64,000 bases of DNA from Podospora bellae-mahoneyi (lineage: Eukaryota > Ascomycota > Sordariomycetes > Sordariales > Podosporaceae). This document shows, piece by piece, positions 55,625 through 64,000 of this stretch (the stretch's first letter is position 1; every line of letters begins with the position of its first letter). The translations under genes were made by a program, and so were the position numbers. Location of the stretch: contig NC_085881.1 in assembly GCF_035222275.1 (NCBI RefSeq), forward strand, positions 3,844,001 through 3,908,000. Reading direction: 5' to 3'. A model generated the notes under the pieces. That model was not told where the DNA came from. It made no database searches and saw only the letters and a list, made by a program, of their open reading frames with translations.

Positions 55625-58014
55625 ATGACGGTCGACACACAAACGCTGGCCACCCCCGGCGGTATTTCCGACCCTGGCCTCATCAAGTATGCCATGCCCC
55701 CCGCCCCGCGCGCGCTCCCTCTCAGGCCCAGTTGTCTTGGCTCTTCTTTTCGTTCGTTAGGCACTAACCTCCGGATGTAGGCTGGTCAACAAGCTTCAAG
55801 ATGTCTTCACCACCGTTGGTGTCAACAACCCTATCGATCTCCCACAAATAGTCGTCGTTGGCAGTCAGTCGAGCGGCAAGAGTTCCGTATTAGAAAATAT
55901 CGTCGGTCGTGACTTGTATGTGCCCCCCCTGACAGCCCCCTATTCTCGCTCTTGGCATGGTTGAGCTGACGGTATTCTTCGATGCAGTCTCCCTCGTGGT
56001 TCCGGTATCGTCACTCGTCGACCGCTTGTACTGCAGCTTATCAACCGGCCTGCGACGGCTGACTCTAATGGCGTTGATGAGAAGCTTGCCGGTAGCACCG
56101 ACAAGGCCGCCAACACGGACGAGTGGGGCGAGTTCCTGCACATCCCCGGCCAAAAGTTCTACGACTTCAACAAGATCCGCGAGGAGATCAACCGAGAGAC
56201 CGAGGCCAAGGTGGGCCGGAATGCCGGCATCTCACCTGCCCCCATCAACCTTCGCATCTATTCGCCCAATGTCCTGAACCTTACCCTGGTCGATTTGCCC
56301 GGCCTGACAAGAGTGCCTGTCGGTGATCAGCCGCGAGATATCGAGAGACAGATTCGTGACATGATCCTCAAGTTTATTCAGAAGTCAAACGCCATTATCC
56401 TGGCCGTCTCGCCTGCCAACGTCGATTTGGCCAACTCGGATGGTCTCAAGTTGGCGAGGGAGGTGGACCCCGAAGGTCAGAGAACGATTGGTGTGCTCAC
56501 CAAGGTTGATTTGATGGACGAGGGAACTGATGTGGTGGATATTCTTGCGGGCCGCATCATTCCCTTGAGACTTGGCTACGTCCCCGTCGTGAACCGTGGT
56601 CAAAGAGATATTGACAACAAGAAGCCCATCAACGCCGCCCTCGACGCTGAAAAGGCCTTTTTCGACAACCACAAGGCTTATCGTAACAAGAGCTCTTACT
56701 GCGGCACACCCTATCTCGCCCGCAAGCTCAACCTTATTCTTATGATGCACATCAAGCAAACGCTTCCAGAGATTAAGAGCCGTATCTCAAACTCTCTTCA
56801 AAAGTACACACAGGAGCTCGAGTCCCTTGGCCCATCGATGCTGGGCAACAGCGCCAACATTGTGCTGAACATTATCACCGAGTTTACCAACGAATGGCGA
56901 ACGGTTTTGGACGGCAACAATACGGAGCTTTCGAGCAATGAGCTGTCAGGCGGTGCCAGAATCAGCTTTGTCTTCCATGAGCTTTACTCGAACGGTATCA
57001 AGGCTGTTGACCCCTTTGACCATGTCAAGGATGTCGACATTCGCACCATTCTCTACAACTCGTCTGGCTCCTCCCCAGCACTCTTTGTCGGCACTACAGC
57101 ATTTGAGCTTATTGTGAAGCAACAGATCAAGCGGTTGGAAGAGCCAAGCTTGAAGTGTGCTTCGCTGGTCTATGACGAGCTTGTGCGCATTCTTACGAAC
57201 CTGCTTAGCAAGCAGCTCTACCGCCGCTACCCAGGACTGAAGGAGAAGATCCACGCCGTAGTTATCTCGTTCTTCAAGAAGGCCATGGAGCCGACCAACA
57301 AGTTGGTGAAGGACTTGGTCGCCATGGAAGCGTGTTACGTCAATACGGGACACCCTGACTTCCTGAACGGCCACCGCGTAAGTGTCGCTTATCTTGTTGA
57401 TATATGACGTTCGTACTGACCATGATTGTGAAGGCTATGGCGATTGTCAACGAAAAGCACAACCCTTCCAGGCCTGTTCAGGTGGACCCCAAGACGGGCA
57501 AGCCTCTGGCGAACACGCCCAGAGCCGCCAGCCCAACACTTGTGGCCTCGGCGGATGGTGATTCCAACAACAGCGGTTTCTTTGGCAGCTTCTTTGCCGC
57601 CAAGAACAAGAAGAAGGCGGCCGCCATGGAGCCCCCACCGCCCACTCTCAAGGCCTCTGGCACTTTGTCAGAGCGGGAGAACATCGAGGTCGAAGTCATC
57701 AGTACGTACCATCATTCCTATGAATCAAATAAATGGACTGGGCTAACAAAGGCTGTACAGAGCTGCTGATTTCCTCATACTTCAACATTGTCAAGCGCAC
57801 CATGATCGACATGGTGCCAAAGGCTATCATGCTGAACCTTGTCAGCTTCACAAAGGAAGAAATGCAGAAAGAGCTTCTCGAGAACATGTACCGGCAGAGC
57901 GAGCTTGACGACCTCCTCAAGGAGAGCGACTACACGATTCGGAGGCGGAAGGAGTGCCAGCAAATGGTGGAAAGTCTTGGGCGGGCCAGTGAGATTGTTA
58001 GCCAGGTTCAATGA
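55625..58014 (+). CDS. vps1: VPS1, dynamin-like GTPase
   Basis: Drives membrane fission in vacuolar sorting, endosome traffic and peroxisome division. Five exons (55625-55686, 55781-55915, 55988-57377, 57434-57701, 57761-58014) give 702 aa, the usual Vps1 length. The GTPase domain has G1 [10 protein letters not shown]2 [14 protein letters not shown]3 DLPGLT and G4 TKVDLMD; the insert after it is Vps1-type ([20 protein letters not shown]). The stalk contains [20 protein letters not shown] short Pro/Ala/Lys-rich variable insert (about 515-575) replaces a PH domain, and the GED follows ([20 protein letters not shown], ending [10 protein letters not shown]). All junction phases agree. Confidence 0.96.
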
Positions 58015-58590
58015 GGTATTTGAGTAGCAGACTTTGACCGCACGAAGGTTGGGCATGGAGGATTAATGTCTTGTTTGCTTATTTTTTAGAGGGACTCGAT
58101 TCTCCTTTATCGATACCATGGTTGAGCGTCGGGTAGCCAGAATCAGAAATGTTGCATGTTTATCTGTGCCATCCACACAGTTTGTGTGACAACGCTTGTA
58201 TCATGCCACAGGACCTTGTTCTCCGGCACATGTCACCATCTCAAACGAGGCCCGGCAATGCTCGGGTTTTAGGGGCCGATATTTACGGGACAGGGTCATC
58301 ATCCGACCACCTCCGCACATCGGTTCGGGAAAGAGGGTAGTAAAATGTAGGTAATAGAAGAATTTTCCCCACTTTGTCGTGTTGAATCAATGAAAGTCGT
58401 CATCGCGGGTTGCCCCGATGACTGGGAGAGAGGCGGGGGGCGGGGGTTGATATGCATATAAAATAAAGCTTGTTTGGCGCCTCGGGAACGGGGTGGTTTG
58501 GGGGTATGTGAACAGTCCAACATCAGAATCTATCGTTCCCAACTACAACACCACGTACGTTTTTTGACGAGTCTTTCGACAGCAACAAAC
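58015..58590. other. Intergenic, VPS1 3' UTR and GGT promoter
   Basis: 576 bp without a gene. A TATA-like element lies at 58457-58465, about 130 bp before the next ATG. Confidence 0.5.
58457..58465 (+). promoter_or_regulatory. TATA box candidate (TATAAAATA)
   Basis: Consensus-like TATA sequence 126-134 bp upstream of the gamma-glutamyltransferase ATG; spacing fits a short leader. Confidence 0.4.
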
Positions 58591-60546
58591 ATGGTTCTTA
58601 CCACAGCGTCGGTTTTTCCTTCCAAGGGTGGGCATCAGTTCATGCCTTGGCCTTCCCGGCGCAGTGTGGTTCATAGCACCAAGGGGATTGTTGCTTGCTC
58701 TCAGCCTTTGGCGGCGAGGTGCGGGTTGGAGATTTTGAGAAAGGGGGGGAATGCTGCTGTATGTTTTGTTTCTCGTTTACCAGTTTTTATCTATGGGCTG
58801 AATAGCTGATTGTTGGATAGGATGCTGCTGTGGCGGTCGCTGCGGGGATTAACATGACCGAGCCATGCCAGACGGGCATTGGAGGGGATATGTTTTGTCT
58901 GTTTTATGACGCCAAAACGAAAAAGGTGTCGGCGCTGAACGGCTCGGGGAGGGCAGGCGGGAAATGCACGCTTGAGACAATCAGAGGGAGTTTGGGGTTG
59001 GGTGGAGCGGATGAGGAGGGGAAGATTCCGATGAGTAGTGTCCATGCTGTTACTGTGCCTGGGGCGGCGGCGGGGTGGGTTGATACTGTTGAGAGGTTTG
59101 GGAGTGGAAAGCTGAGTTTGGAGGAGATTTTGGGGCCGGCGATACAGCTGGGGGAGGAGGGGTTCCCGGTTCATGAGCAGACGGCTACCATTGTGAGTTT
59201 TTTCTCTGGATATATCCGAGCGTGGCAGAGTTGGTGCTGACAAGTGGGCGGTGTAGTGGGCTCAAGGAGAGCAATCGCTTCGAGATGCCTCTCCCAACTT
59301 TAGGGAGATGTTAAAGGCTGATCCAAACGCCCCTGATGGTGTCAGAGCTCCCAAAGCAGGGGACATCATCAAGCTTCCCAACCTGGCCAAAACATTTCGT
59401 GCCCTCGCCACAGAAGGCAAAAAGGGGTTCTATACTGGCCGTATTGCAGAAGAAATCGTCAAAGTCACCACCTCCCTCGGTGGCCACCTCACCCTGGAAG
59501 ACCTGGAGCACCATCTCACCACCGGCTCCGAGGCCGTCGAGCCCATCTCCCTCAAGTTCACCGGCCAAGGCGCCGGCAAGGCAGAAAACGCCGGTGTAGA
59601 AGTATGGGAACACCCCCCCAACGGCCAAGGCATCGTCGCCCTCATGGCCTTGGGAATTCTCCAACAACTCGAACTCTCGGGTAAGATCCCAACCTGGACA
59701 GAAAAAGACCACAACACCGCCCCGTACCTCCACGCCATCATTGAATCTCTCCGCATCGCCTTCTCCGACGCAAACTGGTTCCTTGCCGACCCCAACGTCA
59801 GCGATGTCCCCACCGCTGGTCTGTTGTCTCCAGAGTACCTCTCCGAAAGAGCCAAATTATTCTCGCCCACCAAGTCCACACCCGAGCTCATCCCCCATGG
59901 CTCTCCCGCCCTCCGATCCTCAGACACGGTTTACTTTGCCGTCTCCGACAGCGAAGGCAACGCAATCTCCTTTATCAACTCCAACTACGGCGGTTTCGGC
60001 ACGGGCATCATCCCCGCCGGGTGTGGTTTCACCCTCCAAAACCGGGGCGCGAACTTTTCTCTCGATCCCAAGCATCCCAACGTTCTTGCTCCGAGGAAGA
60101 GGCCGTATCATACCATTATTCCCGGTTTGGTGACCAACATCAACGATAGGAGCTTGCACAGTGTTTTTGGAGTCATGGGCGGGTTCATGCAGCCGCAGGG
60201 ACATGTCCAGACGCTGCTGGGGCAGATTGTTGGGGGACTGAGCCCCCAGCAGGCGTTGGATGCGCCGAGGGTTTGTATCGGGGCGGGGATGCCCGAGAAT
60301 GGAAAGGTGTATGATATGCGGGTGTATGTTGAGGAGGGGATGCCCGAGGAGACGATCAGGGGCTTGGAGGAGCTGGGACATCAGGTTACCGTCGTCAGGG
60401 CGACGCCGGGGGACAAGTGGCAGTCTAGGTCGCTGTTTGGGCGTGGGCAGATTATTCGGTGGACGGTGGATAGTGTAGAGGAGAACAGGGGAGTTTGGTC
60501 GGCGGGTAGTGACATGAGGGGTGATGGGGGTGCTTATCCTGCTTAG
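58591..60546 (+). CDS. Gamma-glutamyltransferase family protein (YwrD-like)
   Basis: N-terminal nucleophile hydrolase family that cleaves gamma-glutamyl bonds (glutathione turnover). Three exons (58591-58758, 58821-59192, 59257-60546) give 609 aa. The N-terminal GGT signature is [30 protein letters not shown]. The expected self-cleavage site and nucleophile is Thr near residue 404 in [20 protein letters not shown], followed by [23 protein letters not shown] and the oxyanion/Gly region [17 protein letters not shown]. No signal peptide or membrane segment is seen at [20 protein letters not shown], so it is probably cytosolic, unlike classical vacuolar or plasma-membrane GGT. The DT-VYF context resembles the bacterial YwrD branch. 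Confidence 0.92.
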
Positions 60547-60689
60547 AAATGATACACTACACACTTGGGGCGAGAGACCTAGATGCTGGAGTATTTCGAA
60601 AGGGAGATATAGTACAGTCTAGGGTATTCATACATGTCTTTTTCTCCTTTTTTCTTTCTTTCTGCTTTGCTTTGTAATCGTGACAGTGT

Positions 60690-61310
60690 TCACTCCTTCT
60701 TGGCCTCCTCCTCAGCAGCCTCAGCTTCCACAGCCAAAACCTTCTTCTCCTCCAGCAGCTTCGCCAGCTCGCCGCTCTGGTGCATGGAAACGATTATGTC
60801 GCAGCCGCCGACGAACTCCTTGTCGATGTAGAGCTGGGGAATGGTGGGCCAGTCGCTGTACTCCTTGATTCCTATTTTATTTCACCCAATTTTTGTTCAG
60901 CATCCTCTCCCCCGACTTTCTGGATTCACCTTTTTGAAAATGGATGAAAAACCTACCCTGCCTCAGCTCATTGTCCTCCAAAACGTTAAACGCCGCAAAC
61001 TTGGCCGGGTCCACCCCCTGCATGCCCAGCACCTGGATCGACGCCCTCGAGAAGCCGCACTGGGGCGTCTCGGGGGTGCCCTTCATGAAGAGGACCACGG
61101 GCGCCGAGGAGACGGCCTTATCGATCGCTTGTCTTGTCTGGTCCGAGAGGAAACGGGCTTGTATCGAGGTGAGGAAGGAGGTGCGGGCTGCTGCTGGGGC
61201 GGCAAAGGCCGGGCGGAGGAGTTGCTTTTTTGGCAGAGTTGTTAGTATTTTGGGGCATGAATAGGAGGCCAAAGGGGGCATACCCTCGAGAGGATCGTTC
61301 TGGCAAACAT
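60690..61310 (-). CDS. grx5: GRX5, mitochondrial monothiol glutaredoxin
   Basis: Transfers [2Fe-2S] clusters in mitochondrial iron-sulfur protein assembly. Three exons (61284-61310, 60957-61224, 60690-60871) give 158 aa. The basic, Ala/Arg-rich N-terminus ([20 protein letters not shown]) is a likely mitochondrial presequence. The active site is the monothiol CGFS ([17 protein letters not shown]), with glutathione-binding residues in [20 protein letters not shown]. The C-terminus is Glu/Lys/Ala-rich. The first exon codes just nine residues. Convergent with GGT (143 bp between stops). Confidence 0.95.
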
Positions 61311-61702
61311 GTTGGCTGTGTTTGGTGTGGTTGTGCTGCTGCTGGGAGGCTGCTACTGGAGTGATATGCGCTTGCGCCGGGTATCAGTGCTGGGACATTT
61401 TTTGGATGGCGAGCCGACGGCAACCCATGATGTAAGCGGTTTCTCTCGGTAAAAAGAGGCTTAAGGGTTAGGGTTTGATCAGGCCAAAGTACCTTGATGG
61501 GTAGCGACCGGTAGGGGATTACTTGGCTTGTGATTGGTCGACAGGGGGTGAATTGACCGGACTGGGACGCAATGAATTGGCCTTGGTTTTTCAGTTTCTG
61601 GCACCGAATTACGTTTTGTCAACAGCTTCGAGAGAGATTTCATACTGAGTTTCATCCATCAAGGGCAGTTGAGTTATTTGTTAAAGACAGAAAACCGGCA
61701 AC
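61311..61702. promoter_or_regulatory. Bidirectional promoter region GRX5 / SDR
   Basis: 392 bp between divergent starts. It includes a telomere-repeat-like motif at 61465-61476. No other feature is seen. Confidence 0.5.
61465..61476. promoter_or_regulatory. Telomere-repeat-like motif (GGGTTAGGGTTT)
   Basis: Two telomeric units about 155 bp upstream of GRX5; on the GRX5 strand it reads AAACCCTAACCC, an exact telobox. Function inferred from other systems only. Confidence 0.4.
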
Positions 61703-62854
61703 ATGGTCTTTGACCTGGTATCGTCGCTTATGCGCATGCCATACGTGTAAGTGATCCCTGATTTGGTGATACCATTCGAGGCGTGAGATTGACACATGAA
61801 AGACCCCCATCCTTCTTCGCACGCTTCTTACTCCACCAATGTCTCCCCATTCCCATCCCTGATACGGACTACACCAACAAGACCGTTATTGTCACCGGAG
61901 GCAATGGCGGCCTTGGTCTCGAGGCTGTCCGCCACTTCGCCCGGCTCGGAGCGAGAGTGATTATTGCCTGCCGCAACGCTGACAGCGGTCAGCAAGCCAG
62001 AAATGACATACAGCGCGCCAATTACCCTGGCACAGTTGAGGTATGGCCACTTGATCTCTGCTCTTTTGACAGCGTCAAGTCCTTCTGCGTCAAGGCCAAC
62101 ACGGTATTGGACAGACTGGATGTTCTCCTGCTCAATGCAGGCATCATGGCCAAGGAGCTACAGACGCCCGAAGAAGGTGGTGGTTATGAGAGTACAATCT
62201 TGACCAATGTCATCTCGACATTTTTGGTGGCATTTATGTTGATGCCGTTGCTGAAGCAGACGGCCGAGCAGCAAGCGGACAAGGCTGTGGTGACAGTCGT
62301 TTCCAGTGAGGCTCACTTTTTGGTAAGACTTGCATCTGTCTATACGTATGCTTTGTGACAAGAACTGACCGGCGATGCAGACTACATTCAAGGAGCGCCT
62401 TGAGCCCAACATATTTGGATGCTTCCGAAATGGCGACTTTGATCCGTATGAGAACTACAGCACTAGTAAGCTTCTCGACCTATTGCTGGCTCGAGAGCTC
62501 GCCAACAGACTGGACGCCTCTTCTCCAGCGGGGAACAGCAAGGTTATTGTCAACAGTGTCAACCCAGGGTTGTGCAGGTCTGGATTGTTTAATAAGGTCC
62601 CTCTCATCGTCAACCTCTTCATTGGATTCCTCTCGCTCATCTTTGCACGATCATCTGAGCAAGGATCGAGAACATTGCTGGCTGCTGCCGCTGGAGGACG
62701 AGAGACCCATGGCAAGTATATGGATGCCGCCAAGGTGGCTCAGCCCAGTTCGTTTGTGATGTCAGATGAGGGCAAGAGAGCCCAGAAACAGGTCTGGGAA
62801 GAGTTGGTCAACATTCTGGACGCTGTTGAGAAGGGGGTCAGTAAGAATATCTGA
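61703..62854 (+). CDS. Short-chain dehydrogenase/reductase (classical SDR)
   Basis: Three exons (61703-61746, 61803-62322, 62381-62854) give about 345 aa. Rossmann cofactor motif TGGNGGLG (after NKTVIV), CRNADSGQQA (the Arg suggests NADP preference), LDLCSFDSVK, catalytic region LNAGIM, VVSSEAHF (Ser), and YENYSTSK with the Tyr-x-x-x-Lys pair. Arrangement and length resemble the retinol dehydrogenase/WW-oxidoreductase-like fungal SDR group, often part of secondary or lipid metabolism. A hydrophobic stretch (VPLIVNLFIGFLSLIF) near residue 260 may contact membranes. The substrate is unknown. Start chosen at ATG 61703, since the GTAAGT donor after MRMPYV and the downstream acceptor keep the frame. 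Confidence 0.87.
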
Positions 62855-63139
62855 CCCCTGCAGCGCTGGTGGAGAGAGGTGCTGCTTGGGGAAAGTACCC
62901 CGCAAACCCACCCCCGCGATCTACCCCAGAAACAGCCCCGTCAGCTGCTGGAGCCTCGGTAACATTGTTTGAATGTGACAGGGATAATGAGGCATGTTGG
63001 TTCCTTTCAAGGTCTTTAAACTGGACATAGGTATCAGCGGATTTCCTTCTTTGTATCTATATTTCTCGATTATATACATGTACTCTATAGAATTCAGTAA
63101 TTCATTATTTTCTCTTTGGTTCCTAATCGCAACTTCAAG

Positions 63140-64000
63140 ATGGTAGGGCCGCCTCCTCTCCAAGGCATCAAGGTGCTTGAATTCGCCGGCCTGGCTCCAG
63201 GTATGTTCTCCCACACCCGCCCCCCGCCCCCCCAATTCTCGACAACAGATGAACTAACACCCATCTCAGGTCCCTTTGCCGGCCTACTTCTCTCCGACTC
63301 AGGCGCCTCGATCCTCCGCATCGACAGGCCCTCTTCCTCGCCCTCTCCATTACCAACCCCTGACCTCCTAACCCGTCGCAAAAAGTCCATCGCCGTGGAT
63401 CTCAAGTCCCCCCTCGGCATCGAACTCGTCAAGTCCCTAGCAGCAAAAGCTGACATCCTCATTGACCCGTTCCGCCCCGGTGTCCTGGAAAAGCTCGGCC
63501 TAGGCCCTTCCGTCTTATGCTCTCTAAATCCAAGATTAATCTACGCCCGCATGACCGGCTTCCGCCGCGATGGGAAATGGGCCAAAATGGCAGGCCATGA
63601 CATCAACTACCTCGCTGTTTCAGGGTCGTTATCTTTGCTAGGAAGGAAGAACAGTCCGCCAACACCACCGGTCAACATTCTGGGTGATTTTGCTGGCGGG
63701 GGAGCCACGCTGTTCCAGGGGATACTCCTCGCGTTGCTGTCGAGGGCCACTACGGGGAAGGGACAGGTCGTGGAGGCGAATATGGTCGACGGGGCGTCGT
63801 ATCTGGCTACTTTCCCGCGGTTCGCGCTGCACACCATGACTGGGTCGCTGCCGAGGGGGGAGAACTTGTTGGATAGTGGATGCCCTTATTATGACTGCTA
63901 CGAGACAAGAGACGGGAGGTGGATGGCAGTTGGGGCGCTGGAGCCGCAGTTTTTTGGGGATTTGATCAGGGGGTTGGGGCTGGAGGGGCAAGGTTGGGAG
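63140..64000 (+). CDS. CoA-transferase family III / alpha-methylacyl-CoA racemase, partial
   Basis: The gene runs off the window end; about 264 residues are visible from exons 63140-63200 and 63270-64000. CaiB/BaiF fold: [59 protein letters not shown], then [11 protein letters not shown] and [11 protein letters not shown], which carry the His and Asp of the racemase active site, and [14 protein letters not shown] epimerises 2-methyl-branched acyl-CoAs for peroxisomal or mitochondrial beta-oxidation. The C-terminus (possible PTS1) lies outside the window. The intron is GTATGT...CTCAG. Confidence 0.9.
   Translation, partial: MVGPPPLQGIKVLEFAGLAPGMFSHTRPPPPQFSTTDELTPISGPFAGLLLSDSGASILRIDRPSSSPSPLPTPDLLTRRKKSIAVDLKSPLGIELVKSLAAKADILIDPFRPGVLEKLGLGPSVLCSLNPRLIYARMTGFRRDGKWAKMAGHDINYLAVSGSLSLLGRKNSPPTPPVNILGDFAGGGATLFQGILLALLSRATTGKGQVVEANMVDGASYLATFPRFALHTMTGSLPRGENLLDSGCPYYDCYETRDGRWMAVGALEPQFFGDLIRGLGLEGQGWE

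Noticed and set aside
59920-60564. 214-codon frame antisense to the GGT gene
   Set aside because: Pro/Arg/His-rich shadow of the biased coding strand, without motifs.
1-64000. Transposons, LTR or virus-like elements, RIP-mutated repeats, CRISPR arrays
   Set aside because: No terminal repeats, reverse transcriptase, integrase, transposase or capsid motifs were seen. The A/T-rich stretches (41.7-42.6 kb and 49.6-50.4 kb) look like 3' UTR and spacer rather than repeat remnants.

Overview
This 64 kb window is nuclear DNA from a filamentous ascomycete, most probably a sordariomycete close to the Sordariales (Podospora/Neurospora relatives). The evidence is eukaryotic housekeeping genes packed a few hundred to two thousand bases apart, introns of about 50-100 nt with GTATGT/GTAAGT-type donors and CTAAC-like branch sites, C/G-rich third codon positions, and gene types typical of Pezizomycotina (a CPC-3/GCN2 kinase, Cut12, a urease accessory protein, an ACAD10/11-like acyl-CoA dehydrogenase). 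No rRNA, tRNA, CRISPR array, transposon or virus-like element was recognised. The species assignment is inference.

Layout. 0-13.4 kb is a minus-strand run: GET4, a multi-domain UBA+UIM protein with a degenerate USP fold, the E2 enzyme CDC34, and the GCN2-type eIF2alpha kinase (cpc-3). The last is divergent from a plus-strand Cut12 spindle pole body gene (14.1-16.5 kb). 17.2-20.0 kb holds an active-looking USP deubiquitinase with a lysine-rich tail and a CaaX-like end. After a 2.3 kb gap come an acyl-CoA dehydrogenase, SPO12, the DRG1/Rbg1 GTPase with a 15-nt microexon, CWC2, ureF and TOM40 (22-33 kb). 34-41.7 kb is a plus-strand block: 6-phosphofructo-2-kinase, a MAT2B-like methionine adenosyltransferase regulatory subunit and a Ras-association+PH protein with polyQ. 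42.6-46.6 kb is the divergent pair farnesyl diphosphate synthase / APC8 (CDC23). 48.6-49.6 kb is a secreted DNase1-like protein whose frame is interrupted by two stops. 51-53.8 kb is a tail-anchored FHA protein, divergent from the dynamin VPS1 (55.6-58.0 kb). The window ends with a gamma-glutamyltransferase, GRX5, a short-chain dehydrogenase and the start of an alpha-methylacyl-CoA racemase/CoA-transferase III gene cut by the window edge.

Functional themes. Ubiquitin handling is well represented (CDC34, two USP-fold proteins, APC8), as are cell-cycle functions (Cut12, SPO12, APC8), tail-anchored protein delivery and a possible client (GET4, FHA protein), and mitochondrial functions (TOM40, GRX5). 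The genes look like ordinary genomic neighbours rather than an operon-like system or secondary-metabolite cluster.

The main points for a second look are: (1) the DNase1-like gene whose coding signature continues in frame through two stop codons; (2) a protein-like in-frame extension after the APC8 stop; (3) a USP with a K-Ras4B-like polybasic-CaaX tail; (4) a UBA/UIM protein whose USP catalytic Cys aligns with His; (5) a bifunctional-type PFK2 protein whose phosphatase RHG motif is lost; (6) microexons of 15 and 20 nt; and (7) telomere-repeat-like motifs upstream of three genes. All splice sites were worked out by eye from frame, GT/AG and branch signals and need transcript confirmation.
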